Assembly: GCA_021731215.1 (NCBI GenBank)
Contig: JAKFXU010000012.1
Span: 1 to 15,959, forward strand
Origin: Rhodoferax sp.
GTDB taxonomy: Bacteria > Pseudomonadota > Gammaproteobacteria > Burkholderiales > Burkholderiaceae_C
Reading direction: 5' to 3'
DNA length: 15,959 nucleotides
Shown: positions 1 to 8,573 of the stretch, piece by piece
How the letters are laid out: every line of letters begins with the position of its first letter
Position numbering within the stretch: position 1 is the first letter of the stretch
Made by a program: the position numbers and the translations under genes
Notes under the pieces: generated by a model
Seen by the model: only the letters and a program-made list of their open reading frames with translations
What the model was told of the DNA's origin: nothing
Databases searched by the model: none

Positions 1-1977
1 CTTGAACTAACCCTGCTTTACCTGTTGGCCGCCGTGCTGGGAGTAGTGGTCTGCCGCTCCCTGAAACTGCCGCCCATGCTGGGCTATCTGGCGGTGGGCG
101 TGCTGATCGGGCCCAACGCGCTGGCGCTGGCGCAAAACGCCGACGGGGTGCGCCATCTCGGGGAGTTCGGGGTCGTGTTCCTGATGTTTGTGATTGGGCT
201 GGAGTTCAATCTGCCCAAGCTGCGCGCCATGCGCAATCATGTGTTTGGGCTGGGCTTCTCGCAGGTGCTGTTCACCATGGTTGGCGCGACTGCGGCGCTG
301 CTGACGCTGGCGCTGTTGGCGCCGACGTCGTGGCACATGGGTTGGCAAACCGCGCTGGCCCTGTCCGGTGCCCTGGCCATGAGCAGCACGGCGATTGTGG
401 TCAAGCTGATGACGGAACGACTGGAAATGGAGTCGGAACACGGCAAGCGTGTCATGGGGGTGTTGCTGTTTCAGGATCTGGCCGTGGTCCCGCTGCTGGT
501 GCTGATTCCGGCACTGGGGGCCTCCGGCGAGCAGCTTTTCGCGACCCTGGCGCTCGCCACACTGAAAGCCACGCTCTTGATTACCGTGCTGCTGGTCGGT
601 GGCCAGCGTGTGATGCGCTGGTGGCTGACCCTGGTGGCGCGGCGCAAAAGCGAAGAGCTGTTTGTGCTCAACCTGCTGCTCATCACCCTGGGCCTGGCCT
701 GGTTGACCGAGCTGGCCGGTTTGAGTCTGGCGCTGGGGGCCTTCATCGCCGGCATGCTGATTTCGGAGACCCAATACAAGCAGCAGGTCGAGACCGACAT
801 CCGGCCCTTTCACGACGTGTTGCTGGGCCTGTTTTTCATCAGCATCGGGATGATGCTCGACTGGCGCCTGGTGTTGGAGCGCTGGCCGCTGGTGCTGCTG
901 CTGGTGACGCTGCCCGTGCTGGGCAAGGCCGCGCTGGTAACCCTGCTGGCGCGCGGCTTGGGCGCGACGGCGGGCGTTTCATTGCGCACCGGGCTGTACC
1001 TGGCGCAAGCCGGTGAATTCGGCTTTGTGCTGCTGACCCTGGCCCAGAAAAGCGCCCTGATACCGCCGGCGCTGCTGAACCCGATCCTGGCCAGCATGGT
1101 GCTGTCGATGCTGGCCACGCCCTTCATTATTTTGTACAGCAATTCGATCGTGATGAAGCTCGTCAGCAGCGAGTGGCTGCACCAGTCCTTGCAAATGACC
1201 ACCATTGCGCGCAAATCGATCAATATCACCAAGCATGTGATCATTTGCGGCTACGGCCGCTGCGGTCAGAACCTGGCGCGCATGCTGGAGCAGGAGGGCA
1301 TTCCGTACATGGCGCTGGACCTCGACCCCGACCGGGTGCGCCAGGCCGGCGCCGCCGGTGACTCGGTCGTGTTTGGCGATGCCGCGCGTCTGCAGGCGCT
1401 GATGGCCGCCGGGCTGGCGCGCGCCAGTGCGGTGGTCATCACCTATCTTGAAGTGCCCGGTGCCATGAAGGTGCTGGCCCATGTCCAGGCCCACGCGCCC
1501 CAGGTGCCGGTGATTGTGCGCACCCAGGACGACCATGATCTGGAAGCGCTGCAGCAGGCCGGCGCCACCGAGGTGGTGCCCGAAGCGATCGAGGGCTCGC
1601 TGATGCTGGCCAGCCATGCCCTGGCCCTGGTCGGCGTGCCGATGCGGCGCGTGATTCGCATCGTGCAGGATCAGCGCGACGCTCGCTACAACCTGCTGCG
1701 TGGCTTCTTTCACGGCGCCGACGACGGCTCGCTCGATGAACTGCACCAGGAACGCCTCGCCAGCCTGACGCTGGCGCCGGGCGCCAAAGCCATTGGCCAG
1801 CCGCTCAGCGGCCTCGCCCTGCAGGCCCTGGACGTGCGCCTGGTCAGCCTGCGGCGCAGCGCCGGCCAGATCACGTCGCTGGCCCAGGACCCGCTGCTGG
1901 AAGTGGGCGACACGTTGGTGCTCTCCGGCAAGGCCGAAATGCTGGCCCGCGCCGAGCAGGAATTGCTCAAGGGCTGA
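1..1977 (+). CDS. CPA2-family monovalent cation:proton antiporter, Kef type (5' end cut by window edge)
   Basis: Likely exchanges K+ or Na+ for H+ across the inner membrane. The frame is open from base 1 and no upstream stop is seen. An internal TTG at 25 is a poor start, and the residues before it (LELTLLYL) look like the real first membrane helix, so probably only a few residues are missing. The first ~390 codons are a chain of hydrophobic helices typical of a Na+/H+ exchanger domain, with the Kef-like stretches LPPMLGYLAVGVLIGP, FQDLAVVPLLVLIP and AGEFGFVLL. From about base 1237 comes an RCK/TrkA-N Rossmann domain (HVIICGYGRCGQNLA, a GxGxxG nucleotide-binding loop). The last ~80 residues form a TrkA-C domain ending in VGDTLVLSGKAEML. 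Family assignment is firm; the transported ion and any glutathione gating as in KefB/KefC cannot be told. apt follows after 68 bases on the same strand. Confidence 0.9.
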   Translation, partial: LELTLLYLLAAVLGVVVCRSLKLPPMLGYLAVGVLIGPNALALAQNADGVRHLGEFGVVFLMFVIGLEFNLPKLRAMRNHVFGLGFSQVLFTMVGATAALLTLALLAPTSWHMGWQTALALSGALAMSSTAIVVKLMTERLEMESEHGKRVMGVLLFQDLAVVPLLVLIPALGASGEQLFATLALATLKATLLITVLLVGGQRVMRWWLTLVARRKSEELFVLNLLLITLGLAWLTELAGLSLALGAFIAGMLISETQYKQQVETDIRPFHDVLLGLFFISIGMMLDWRLVLERWPLVLLLVTLPVLGKAALVTLLARGLGATAGVSLRTGLYLAQAGEFGFVLLTLAQKSALIPPALLNPILASMVLSMLATPFIILYSNSIVMKLVSSEWLHQSLQMTTIARKSINITKHVIICGYGRCGQNLARMLEQEGIPYMALDLDPDRVRQAGAAGDSVVFGDAARLQALMAAGLARASAVVITYLEVPGAMKVLAHVQAHAPQVPVIVRTQDDHDLEALQQAGATEVVPEAIEGSLMLASHALALVGVPMRRVIRIVQDQRDARYNLLRGFFHGADDGSLDELHQERLASLTLAPGAKAIGQPLSGLALQALDVRLVSLRRSAGQITSLAQDPLLEVGDTLVLSGKAEMLARAEQELLKG

Positions 1978-2045
1978 CCGGCCCTGCCATCCTGCCAGCA
2001 CCAGGCCCGGTGCACAATACGGGTCACGTCCCAACCCGATGATTC

Positions 2046-2600
2046 ATGCCACACCTCAGCGTCAACCAGTACCTCAGAGACCACATCCGCACCGTGCCGG
2101 ACTGGCCGGCGCCGGGGGTGCAGTTTCGCGACATCACACCGCTGCTGCAGAACGCCAAGGTATTCCGGGTCCTGATTGACGCCTTTGTCCACCGCTACAT
2201 GGACCCCGCCATGCGCCCCGATGTGGTGGCGGGGCTGGATGCGCGCGGCTTCATCCTGGGCGCGGTGATTGCCTATGAACTCGGCGTCGGCTTTGTGCCG
2301 ATCCGCAAGAAAGGCAAGCTGCCATTCACCACGGTGGAAGAAACCTACGAACTGGAGTACGGCAGCGCCACCGTGGAGCTGCACACCGACGCCGTCAAGG
2401 CGGGCGACCGCGTGTTGCTGATTGACGACCTGATCGCCACCGGCGGCACCATGATGGCCGGCATGAAATTGCTGGAAAAGCTGGGGGCTGAGGTGATAGA
2501 AGGGGCCGCCATTGTGGACCTGCCGGAGCTGGGCGGCTCCGCCAGCCTGCGGGCGGCCGGGCTGGCGCTGTTCACCCTGCTCGATTTCGACGGGCACTGA
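2046..2600 (+). CDS. apt: Adenine phosphoribosyltransferase
   Basis: Cytosolic purine-salvage enzyme that makes AMP and pyrophosphate from adenine and PRPP. The 184 residues match the normal family size. The PRPP-binding signature [13 protein letters not shown] lies at residues 123-135. The N-terminal [17 protein letters not shown] block (about 18-34), the DARGFILGA loop (65-73) and the flexible [11 protein letters not shown] region (83-93) are typical of Apt. The ATG at 2046 gives the expected N-terminus; another ATG at 2039 is out of frame. No strong Shine-Dalgarno sequence is visible. The gene converges on mnmE, with an 83-base gap in which I see no clear intrinsic terminator. Whether it is co-transcribed with the upstream antiporter gene cannot be decided. 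Confidence 0.97.
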   Translation: MPHLSVNQYLRDHIRTVPDWPAPGVQFRDITPLLQNAKVFRVLIDAFVHRYMDPAMRPDVVAGLDARGFILGAVIAYELGVGFVPIRKKGKLPFTTVEETYELEYGSATVELHTDAVKAGDRVLLIDDLIATGGTMMAGMKLLEKLGAEVIEGAAIVDLPELGGSASLRAAGLALFTLLDFDGH

Positions 2601-2683
2601 GCGCCGTGCAGCGGCTCACGCGGCTCCAGGCGCTCGGTTCTAAGAGCGGCCGCAGGAGGAGCGTCGGCCGGCCCTAAGTTGCG

Positions 2684-4090
2684 CTATTTTCCGATGCAGA
2701 ATTTGGAGAAGATCACCCCGAGCAGCTCGTCCGAGGTGAATTCGCCGGTTATTTCGCTCAACGCGTTTTGGGCCAGCCGAAGCTCCTCCGCCAGCAGATC
2801 GAGTAACTGCGCGTTGGCGGCCAAATGGGCACTGGCTTCCAGCAAATGACCCGCCACCCGGTGCAGCGCCTGCACATGGCGCTCGCGGGCGATGTAGACG
2901 CCCTCGGGCGCGGACTGCCAGCCCGCCACCGCCAGCAGCCGACGGCGCAAGGCGTCCAGGCCGGCCCCGGTTTTGGCCGACAGAGCCAGGCCGGCCTCGC
3001 GCGGCCGGGCAACGACTGCATCGGCTTTGTTCCAGATGTCGATGACGCTCACCCGGGCCGGCAGTTTTTGCGCCAGGGCCTGTGCGATCACGGCGTCAGC
3101 AGCGCGGTAATCGATCGCATCAATGCGCGTCAGATCATGCAAGAACAAAACCGCATCGGCGGCCTCGATTGCGTCCCAGGCATGGGCGATGCCGATTTTT
3201 TCGACCTCGTCCTCACTCTCGCGCAGGCCCGCGGTGTCGATCACGTGCAGCGGCACGCCTTCGATCTGGATGGTTTGTTGCACCTTGTCGCGCGTGGTGC
3301 CGGCAATCGGCGTGACGATGGCCAGCTCGGCCCCGGCCAGCGCGTTGAGCAGGGACGACTTGCCGGCATTGGGCTGCCCGGCAATCACCACCTTGATGCC
3401 TTCACGCAAGAGGGCGCCCTGGCGCGCGCGTTGCAACACTGCCTGCAGGGTTTGCTGCAGTTTTGACAATTGTCCGTGCGCGTCAGCCTGGCGCAGGAAA
3501 TCGATTTCTTCTTCCGGAAAATCCAGCGTCGCCTCGACCAGCATGCGCAGATGAATCAACGCGTCACGCAGGCGTTGGATTTCTTGGGAAAATGCACCGG
3601 ACAAGGAGCGAGCGGCGCTGCGCGCCGCAGCCTCGGTGCTGGCATCAATCAAGTCGGCAATCGCTTCCGCCTGCGCCAGGTCCATTTTGTCGTTGAGGAA
3701 GGCGCGCTCGGAGAATTCCCCCGGCTGCGCCAGCCGCAGGCCCGCCAGCCGAGGTGCGGCATGGCCCGGATCAGATTGCGCCGCCGCTTGCAGGCAACGG
3801 GCCAGCAACAACTGCAGCACCACCGGCCCGCCGTGGGCCTGCAACTCCAGCACATCCTCGCCGGTGAAGGAGTGGGGCGCGCAGAAGTAAATGGCCAGAC
3901 CGCGGTCAATCGGCTGCCCGGCGGCGTCCAGAAACGCCGTATAGGTCGCCGTGCGCGCCTGCAGCTGGCGTCCACAAAGGGCCTGGATCAGCCGGTCCAG
4001 CTTTTTCCCGCTGACCCGCACAATGCCCACCGCACCGCGGCCAGCCGCGGTGGCAATGGCAACTATCGGGTCCTGGTGGCGTGCGAGCAT
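2684..4090 (-). CDS. mnmE: tRNA uridine-5-carboxymethylaminomethyl(34) synthesis GTPase MnmE
   Basis: With MnmG (not in this window) it modifies the wobble uridine of certain tRNAs at C5 using a formyl-folate-derived carbon, in a GTP-dependent cycle. It has 468 residues, the usual length. The N-terminal folate-binding domain starts [22 protein letters not shown]. The helical domain is interrupted by the G domain: G1 GQPNAGKS (238-245), G2 GTTRD (264-268), G3 DTAGLRE (285-291), G4 NKAD (354-357). The C-terminus is FCIGK, with the conserved catalytic Cys at 465. The frame stays open for 127 codons upstream, but that part is low-complexity and runs antisense through yid[10 protein letters not shown] is the family's N-terminus, so ATG at 4090 is chosen despite no clear Shine-Dalgarno. 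It lies 98 bases after yidC, the gap holding a GC-rich repeat, so transcription through from yidC is possible but not shown. Confidence 0.97.
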   Translation of the reverse strand: MLARHQDPIVAIATAAGRGAVGIVRVSGKKLDRLIQALCGRQLQARTATYTAFLDAAGQPIDRGLAIYFCAPHSFTGEDVLELQAHGGPVVLQLLLARCLQAAAQSDPGHAAPRLAGLRLAQPGEFSERAFLNDKMDLAQAEAIADLIDASTEAAARSAARSLSGAFSQEIQRLRDALIHLRMLVEATLDFPEEEIDFLRQADAHGQLSKLQQTLQAVLQRARQGALLREGIKVVIAGQPNAGKSSLLNALAGAELAIVTPIAGTTRDKVQQTIQIEGVPLHVIDTAGLRESEDEVEKIGIAHAWDAIEAADAVLFLHDLTRIDAIDYRAADAVIAQALAQKLPARVSVIDIWNKADAVVARPREAGLALSAKTGAGLDALRRRLLAVAGWQSAPEGVYIARERHVQALHRVAGHLLEASAHLAANAQLLDLLAEELRLAQNALSEITGEFTSDELLGVIFSKFCIGK

Positions 4091-4132
4091 GCGACGGAGT
4101 TTAATCAGAGACACCGCGGAACTGGCTTTGCC

Positions 4133-4188
4133 AGGCCGCTGGTGTCGCCTCCCTTTCAAAGGGGGGAGGCGCGCAGCGTCTCGGGGGG
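4133..4188. repeat. GC-rich dispersed repeat element, copy A (partial)
   Basis: The gap between yidC and mnmE holds an inverted repeat, CGCCTCCC (4146-4153) with GGGAGGCG (4164-4171), followed by GCGCAGCGTCTCGGGGGG up to the base before the yidC stop codon. Its right half resembles the stretch at 12466-12491 (GGGGGG, short GC spacer, CGCAGCGT, then a G run). I recall elements of this look from intergenic regions of Comamonadaceae genomes, but no search was done. On the yidC strand the hairpin lies shortly after the stop codon; no T-run follows, so it is not a textbook intrinsic terminator. Confidence 0.6.
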
Positions 4189-5907
4189 TTACTTGAACTT
4201 GGGCAGGTTGAACTGCGGCGGCACACCCATGCGGGTGTTGATCATCCACTGCTGCGCAATCGACAGCACGTTGTTGGTGATCCAGTACAGCACCAGACCG
4301 GCCGGGAAGAAGAAGAACATCACGCTGAACGCCAGCGGCATGAACCACATCAACTTGGCCTGCATCGGATCCGGCGGCACCGGGTTGAGCGCGGTCTGCA
4401 GCACCGTGGTCAGCGTCATGAACAGCGGCAAGATGTAGTAGGGATCGGGCGAGGAGAGATCGGCAATCCACATCACCCAGGGCGCGTTGCGCATCTCGAC
4501 GCTGGACAACAGCACCCAGTACAGGGCGATGAACACCGGGATCTGAACCATGATCGGGAAGCAGCCGCCCATCGGATTGACTTTTTCCTCGCGGTAGATG
4601 CGCATCATCTCCTGCTGCATCTGCTGCGGGTTGTCCTTCAGCCGTTCGCGCATTTCCATGATTTTCGGATTAACGGCCTTCATTTTGGCCATGCTGGCGT
4701 AGGCCTTGGCGTTGAGCCAGTAAAAGGCCGCTTTCAGCAACAGCACCAAGGCCATGATGGACCAGCCCCAGTTGCCGATGAAGCTGTGGATCTTGTCGAG
4801 CAACCAGTACAGCGGCTTGGCCAGGATGGTGAGCCAGCCGTAGTCCTTGACCAACTCGAGCCCGGGGGCCAGGGCCTCTAGCACTTTTTCTTCCTGCGGA
4901 CCGGCAAAGAGCTTCGCCTCCACAGTCTTGGTCATTCCCGGCGCAATCGCTTCCAGCGGCGCGATCAGGGTGGCGCGGTAGCAGCAATCGGCCACCGAGG
5001 CGCCGATGTCCACCGCTTCAAGCGAAATGTTGCGCGGCACGCCCACCGGCAGTATCCAGGCGCTGGCAAAGTAATGCTGCACCATCGCCACATAGCCATC
5101 GGAGGACTGTTTTTCGTAGTCGGCCTTTTGTTTCTTGATGTCGCTGAAATCAACCTTCTGGTATTTTTTGGCCTCGGTATAAACCGCCGGTCCGGTGAAG
5201 GTGAAATAAAGAGAAGATTCGCCTGGCGGCTTGTTGCCATCGCGCACCAGTTGCAAATACAGTTGCGGCGCAATCGGCGCGCCCGACAGGTTGGTCAACT
5301 CGTGCTTGACGGCCAAGTCATAGGCGCCACGGCGCAGGGTGTAGGTCTTGACCAGTTTGATGCCACCGACATCGGCCGCCTCGAATTTAATGCTCAGTTC
5401 ATTCTCGCCCTGGCCCAGCGTGCGCGCTCCGGGTGCCACGGTCATGACCGTCTTGTGGGTTGGAAAGGCGCCGCCGCCGGCGCCCGCGACCACGCCGGTC
5501 TGGGCCAGATAGACCCGCTGCGTGCTGTCGTCCAGCAAAACGAACCTCTTTTTCATATCCGTCATGTCGGCGTGCTTGAGGAGTTCGGCCCGCACCAGCG
5601 AACCGCCCTCGGTATCAAAGGTGAGCTTGAGCACATCGGTCGTCACCACCACCTGCTCGCGCGGCACAGCAGGGGTCGGCGCGGCGCTGGCCCCCGGCAC
5701 CTGGGCCTGGACTGCTGGCGCAGGGGTAACGGGCACCCCGGCCGGGACGCCGGTCACCGCGCTGGGCGAAGTGCCGCTGGCCGACGTGCTGGCCGGGCCG
5801 GGAAAAAAGGTGGCTTTGTTACCGTTATGAAGCTGCCACTGGTCCCACAGCAAAACTAGGGAAAAGCCAAAAATCACCCACAAAATGGTGCGGCGAATAT
5901 CGTTCAT
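4189..5907 (-). CDS. yidC: Membrane protein insertase YidC
   Basis: Inner-membrane insertase that places membrane proteins alone or with SecYEG. It has 572 residues, typical of the Gram-negative form. Transmembrane helix 1 is at about residues 7-22. A Pro/Ala/Thr/Ser-rich linker (about 37-82) leads to the large periplasmic beta domain (about 85-340). The C-terminal insertase core (about 355-560) contains [16 protein letters not shown], the cytoplasmic helical hairpin rich in Met and Lys, and [23 protein letters not shown]. Lys392 ([10 protein letters not shown]) sits where E. coli has the groove Arg366, which keeps the positive charge; this is by eye alignment. The tail ends in a basic KFK. 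The ATG overlaps the yidD stop (ATGA, 5904-5907), suggesting translational coupling. Confidence 0.98.
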   Translation of the reverse strand: MNDIRRTILWVIFGFSLVLLWDQWQLHNGNKATFFPGPASTSASGTSPSAVTGVPAGVPVTPAPAVQAQVPGASAAPTPAVPREQVVVTTDVLKLTFDTEGGSLVRAELLKHADMTDMKKRFVLLDDSTQRVYLAQTGVVAGAGGGAFPTHKTVMTVAPGARTLGQGENELSIKFEAADVGGIKLVKTYTLRRGAYDLAVKHELTNLSGAPIAPQLYLQLVRDGNKPPGESSLYFTFTGPAVYTEAKKYQKVDFSDIKKQKADYEKQSSDGYVAMVQHYFASAWILPVGVPRNISLEAVDIGASVADCCYRATLIAPLEAIAPGMTKTVEAKLFAGPQEEKVLEALAPGLELVKDYGWLTILAKPLYWLLDKIHSFIGNWGWSIMALVLLLKAAFYWLNAKAYASMAKMKAVNPKIMEMRERLKDNPQQMQQEMMRIYREEKVNPMGGCFPIMVQIPVFIALYWVLLSSVEMRNAPWVMWIADLSSPDPYYILPLFMTLTTVLQTALNPVPPDPMQAKLMWFMPLAFSVMFFFFPAGLVLYWITNNVLSIAQQWMINTRMGVPPQFNLPKFK

Positions 5908-6176
5908 GAGGATTTCTTTTGTCTGGAAGAGGGAATCAGCTGGGTAAAGAGCCGGGGTTTTTCTGCAGGCACGGGATCATGCCCGCCGCCACACCAGGGA
6001 TGGCAGCGCGCCAGACGCGCCAGCGTCATATAGCTGCCGACCGCCGCACCATGCATCTGCAACGACTGCAAGGAATAGGCCGAACAGGTCGGCTCGAACC
6101 GACAGGACGAACCCAGCCACGGGCTGAGCAACAACCGGTAGCCCTTGACCAGGCTGATCAGAAAGGCCTTGATCAT
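5904..6176 (-). CDS. yidD: Membrane protein insertion efficiency factor YidD
   Basis: Small membrane-associated protein, encoded next to yidC in most bacteria and helping insertion of YidC substrates. It has 90 residues. The family signature is intact: SPWLGSSCRFEPTCSAYSLQSL, then HGAAVGSYMTLARLARCHPW and GGGHDPVP, with Cys residues in the usual places. The N-terminal MIKAFLISLVKGYRLLLSP is the expected amphipathic helix. Its ATG overlaps the rnpA stop and its stop overlaps the yidC ATG, each by four bases, so three genes are joined by consecutive ATGA junctions. Confidence 0.97.
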   Translation of the reverse strand: MIKAFLISLVKGYRLLLSPWLGSSCRFEPTCSAYSLQSLQMHGAAVGSYMTLARLARCHPWCGGGHDPVPAEKPRLFTQLIPSSRQKKSS

Positions 6177-6607
6177 GCCGCGCTGCCCCGCGCGGCGGGC
6201 GCCGCCAGACTCACCAGCGCGCGGGCAAACAATTGCTGCAGCTCCTGGCGCAGGGCGGTCTTGAGTGCATCGGAACTGGCACTGATGAACTGTTGGCGGT
6301 CAAAAACGGCGCGCAAACGCACGACATGGGCCTCGATGGGAAGCGCTGACTCGAAATCGGTGCTCACACTGTAGATCTGGCGTTTGATGGCATTGCGGGT
6401 AACGGCTTGCTTGGCCCAGCGCTTGGGCACCATGGCGCCAATCCAGACGTCCGCCACGCCAAACAGCGCCACCGAGAATGTCGCTGTTTCCTGCTTGAGC
6501 AAGGCTTGATCCAGCCGGGCGCTGTGCAAAGCAAAATGGGGGGTACGGGCCACGATGCCGCCCGCCAAGACCGCCTGAAACTGAGCGCGCGTTTTCAGTC
6601 GCTGCAC
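6173..6607 (-). CDS. rnpA: Ribonuclease P protein component
   Basis: Basic protein subunit that helps the RNase P RNA cleave 5' leaders from pre-tRNAs. The RNR signature is clear: PKRWAKQAVTRNAIKRQIY, followed by a beta strand AHVVRLRAVF. I place the start at GTG 6607, which gives MQRLKTRAQFQAVLAGG (144 residues), a form common in related bacteria as I remember them. A TTG at 6631 would add MPFWRRFN (152 residues). Neither has a good Shine-Dalgarno, so the start is uncertain. rpmH ends 54 bases upstream of the GTG; yidD overlaps by four bases downstream. The C-terminal Ala-rich tail is not conserved in the family. Confidence 0.93.
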   Translation of the reverse strand: MQRLKTRAQFQAVLAGGIVARTPHFALHSARLDQALLKQETATFSVALFGVADVWIGAMVPKRWAKQAVTRNAIKRQIYSVSTDFESALPIEAHVVRLRAVFDRQQFISASSDALKTALRQELQQLFARALVSLAAPAARGSAA

Positions 6608-6661
6608 GTTGAAGCGGCGCCAGAACGGCAAGTCAACTGCGCGTTAGTGGGGCCGCCGCAA

Positions 6662-6796
6662 TCAGACCGCCAGCCGTTTGCGACCCTTGGCGCGGCGCGC
6701 GTTGATCACCGCACGGCCGCCACGGGTTTTCATGCGAACCAGGAAGCCGTGAGTACGAGCGCGGCGAATCTTGGAGGGTTGGTAAGTGCGTTTCAT
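6662..6796 (-). CDS. rpmH: 50S ribosomal protein L34
   Basis: Small, very basic large-subunit ribosomal protein, read directly from the minus strand. The 44 codons give [20 protein letters not shown], then [20 protein letters not shown] and RLAV before TGA. This is a full-length, canonical L34. AGGA lies about ten bases upstream of the ATG on the minus strand. It is the first gene of the leftward rpmH-rnpA-yidD-yidC block and diverges from dnaA across the presumed origin. Confidence 0.98.
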   Translation of the reverse strand: MKRTYQPSKIRRARTHGFLVRMKTRGGRAVINARRAKGRKRLAV

Positions 6797-6899
6797 TTGG
6801 AAATCCTAAAGGGCTCAGTGATGGCCCGCCACCCTTAAAAAATTTAAAAATGAGTGGGCCGCTGTCTTTTCTCCCCCAACACAATCAGGGGAACCGAGG

Positions 6900-6928
6900 A
6901 TTATCGCAAACTTTCCGGGTCCAGGCAA
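6900..6928 (-). promoter_or_regulatory. Predicted sigma-70 promoter for the rpmH-rnpA-yidD-yidC block
   Basis: On the minus strand the -35 is TTGCCT (6928 to 6923), the spacer is 17 bases, and the -10 is GATAAT (6905 to 6900), preceded by TGC, an extended -10. This predicts transcription starting near 6893 and a leader of about 97 bases to the rpmH ATG. The match is good, but it is a reading by eye. Confidence 0.6.
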
Positions 6929-6989
6929 CCAAAAACGCCAACCTGATGCGCCATTCGTCATGCTGGCGCTGTGGCGGGGCTTTTTCGCC

Positions 6990-7018
6990 TTGTGGATAAA
7001 TCCTTGATAAATTACAAT
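6990..7018 (+). promoter_or_regulatory. Predicted dnaA promoter
   Basis: The -35 is TTGTGG (6990-6995), the spacer is 17 bases and the -10 is TACAAT (7013-7018, five of six matches). Transcription would start near 7025, about 40 bases before the preferred dnaA ATG. The weak -35 coincides with a perfect DnaA box. Confidence 0.55.
6991..6999 (-). promoter_or_regulatory. DnaA box, perfect consensus
   Basis: TGTGGATAA on the plus strand reads TTATCCACA on the minus strand, an exact match to the consensus DnaA box. It overlaps the predicted dnaA -35 hexamer at 6990-6995, so bound DnaA could repress its own gene. Confidence 0.8.
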
Positions 7019-7039
7019 TCCGGACGCAGCAATGCATAA

Positions 7040-7048
7040 CTATCCACA
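7040..7048 (+). promoter_or_regulatory. DnaA box, one mismatch
   Basis: CTATCCACA differs from TTATCCACA only at the first base. It is oriented opposite to the box at 6991-6999, with 40 bases between them, and lies in the dnaA leader if translation starts at 7065. Confidence 0.65.
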
Positions 7049-7064
7049 GAAGCTGGTACGAACA

Positions 7065-8477
7065 ATGACAGAGGGACAATATGCCAGCCAGCCTGGCTCG
7101 GCCGGGCGTGGCGCCGGACAAAGCCTGTGGCAAGCCTGCATCGACCAACTGGCGCAGGAGCTGCCGGAACAACAATTCAACACCTGGATCCGACCGCTAT
7201 CAGCACAGATCGCCGACGATCTCTCCAAAGTCACCATCTTTGTTGCCAACCGGTTCAAACTGGACTGGATCCGGGCCCAATACAGCAAGCGCATCGCGAG
7301 CCTGCTTGAGTCTTTTTCGGGTCAAACCATTCCAATGGAGTTGGCACTCGCTCCGCGTGAAATTGTTGTCAGGAGCCAAGTTACGCAGCATTCGCTTGAG
7401 GCCATCCCGATGGAGGAGGCGGGCGAACTGGGTGAAGAACGGGTACCGAACAGCCTCAAGAACCGGCTTAACACCTCCCTGACCTTCGACACCCTGATTG
7501 AAGGCACCGCCAATCGCATGGCGCGCGCGGCGGCGATGCACGTGGCGGGCATGCCAGGCCACCTGTACAACCCTCTTTTTATCTACGGCGGCGTCGGCCT
7601 GGGCAAAACCCACTTGATGCACGCGGTGGGCAACCGCTTGCTGGCCGACATGCCGGCAGCCAAAGTTCTCTACATCCATGCTGAGCAATTTGTGTCGGAT
7701 GTGGTTAAGGCGTACCAACGCAAGACTTTTGATGAATTCAAGGAGCGCTACCACTCGCTCGATCTGCTGCTGATCGACGACGTCCAGTTTTTTGCCAACA
7801 AGGAACGCACCCAGGAAGAGTTTTTCAACGCGTTCGAGGCGCTGCTGGCCAAAAAATCGCACATCGTGATGACCAGTGATACTTACCCCAAGGGTCTGGC
7901 CGATATTCACGAGCGCCTGGTGTCGCGCTTTGATTCCGGGCTGACGGTGGCGATCGAACCGCCCGAGCTGGAAATGCGGGTCGCCATTCTGATCAACAAG
8001 GCACGGGTGGAAGGCATCGAGATGCCGGAAGAAGTGGCGTTCTTCGTGGCCAAGAACGTGCGCTCCAACGTGCGCGAACTGGAAGGGGCCTTGCGCAAAA
8101 TTCTGGCTTATTCACGTTTCAATCAGAAGGAAATTTCAATTCTGCTGGCGCGCGAAGCACTGCGCGACCTGTTGTCGATCCAGAACCGGCAGATCTCGGT
8201 CGAAAACATCCAGAAAACGGTGGCCGACTACTACAAGATCAAAATCGCCGACATGTATTCCAAGAAGCGGCCAGCCAGCATTGCCCGGCCGCGCCAGATT
8301 GCAATGTACCTGGCCAAGGAACTGACGCAAAAAAGCCTGCCCGAAATTGGAGAGCTGTTTGGCGGGCGCGACCACACCACCGTCCTGCACGCCGTGCGCA
8401 AGATTGGCGGCGAGCGCCAGCAAATGACCGAGCTGAACCAGCAACTGCACGTGCTGGAGCAAACCCTCAAAGGCTAA
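7065..8477 (+). CDS. dnaA: Chromosomal replication initiator protein DnaA
   Basis: AAA+ initiator that binds DnaA boxes, opens oriC and loads the DnaB helicase. From ATG 7065 it has 470 residues. Domain I (about 18-95) contains [26 protein letters not shown] short linker (domain II, about 100-135) precedes the AAA+ core with Walker [10 protein letters not shown] (175-183), Walker [11 protein letters not shown] (234-243) and an Arg-containing IHERLVSRF (281-289). Domain IV carries the box-recognition signature [15 protein letters not shown] (433-447). An in-frame ATG at 7032 would add [11 protein letters not shown]; it lies only about seven bases after the predicted transcription start, and the 7065 start gives the MTE-type N-terminus I expect for the group, so 7065 is preferred. 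Neither start has a strong Shine-Dalgarno. Confidence 0.98.
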   Translation: MTEGQYASQPGSAGRGAGQSLWQACIDQLAQELPEQQFNTWIRPLSAQIADDLSKVTIFVANRFKLDWIRAQYSKRIASLLESFSGQTIPMELALAPREIVVRSQVTQHSLEAIPMEEAGELGEERVPNSLKNRLNTSLTFDTLIEGTANRMARAAAMHVAGMPGHLYNPLFIYGGVGLGKTHLMHAVGNRLLADMPAAKVLYIHAEQFVSDVVKAYQRKTFDEFKERYHSLDLLLIDDVQFFANKERTQEEFFNAFEALLAKKSHIVMTSDTYPKGLADIHERLVSRFDSGLTVAIEPPELEMRVAILINKARVEGIEMPEEVAFFVAKNVRSNVRELEGALRKILAYSRFNQKEISILLAREALRDLLSIQNRQISVENIQKTVADYYKIKIADMYSKKRPASIARPRQIAMYLAKELTQKSLPEIGELFGGRDHTTVLHAVRKIGGERQQMTELNQQLHVLEQTLKG

Positions 8478-8509
8478 GAACTGGAATAAAAAAGGCGAGA
8501 ATGCCGGAG

Positions 8510-8539
8510 TTGACAGAAAAATACAGGCTCGCCTGTTAC
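8510..8539 (+). promoter_or_regulatory. Candidate dnaN promoter with internal palindrome
   Basis: A perfect -35 TTGACA lies at 8510-8515 in the 96-base dnaA-dnaN gap. The -10 is poor (TGTTAC, 8534-8539, with an 18-base spacer). Between them is the palindrome ACAGGCTCGCCTGT (8523-8536), two 6-base arms around TC. A weak -10 with an operator-like palindrome in the spacer would suit a regulated promoter, but this is inference. Confidence 0.4.
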
Positions 8540-8562
8540 TGATTTGAATCGAAAAATTAAAC

Positions 8563-8568
8563 GAGAGG
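8563..8568 (+). promoter_or_regulatory. Ribosome binding site deciding the dnaN start
   Basis: GAGAGG ends five bases before ATG 8574. It supports that ATG over an in-frame TTG at 8544. Confidence 0.75.
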
Positions 8569-8573
8569 TTGAC

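Larger units (their letters stand above)
6797..7064. other. Putative chromosomal replication origin (oriC) in the rpmH-dnaA gap
   Basis: The gap separates divergent rpmH and dnaA, the usual place for oriC. It contains a perfect DnaA box (TGTGGATAA, 6991-6999, that is TTATCCACA on the minus strand), a one-mismatch box (CTATCCACA, 7040-7048) and an A/T tract (6836-6850) beside the rpmH start that could be an unwinding element. Only two convincing boxes are seen, fewer than the five or more of E. coli oriC, so additional weak sites or another location are possible. The call rests mainly on gene context. Confidence 0.6.

Noticed and set aside
979..2034. 351-codon open frame on the minus strand across the antiporter gene
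   Set aside because: Low-complexity Gln/His/Gly/Ala-rich product antisense to a clear Kef-type gene; no ribosome binding site or domain.
2601..2683. Intrinsic terminator between converging apt and mnmE
   Set aside because: GC-rich but no convincing stem followed by a T-run on either strand.
3470..4438. 322-codon plus-strand frame across mnmE and the end of yidC
   Set aside because: It runs antisense to two conserved genes and its product is Arg/Gln-rich without known motifs.
4091..4471. 127-codon N-terminal extension of mnmE
   Set aside because: The extension crosses the GC-rich repeat and the yidC 3' end antisense, and MnmE proteins begin at the MLARH-type N-terminus.
6901..6909. TTATCGCAA as a third DnaA box in the origin gap
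   Set aside because: Three mismatches to TTATCCACA; it is better explained as part of the rpmH extended -10 on the other strand.
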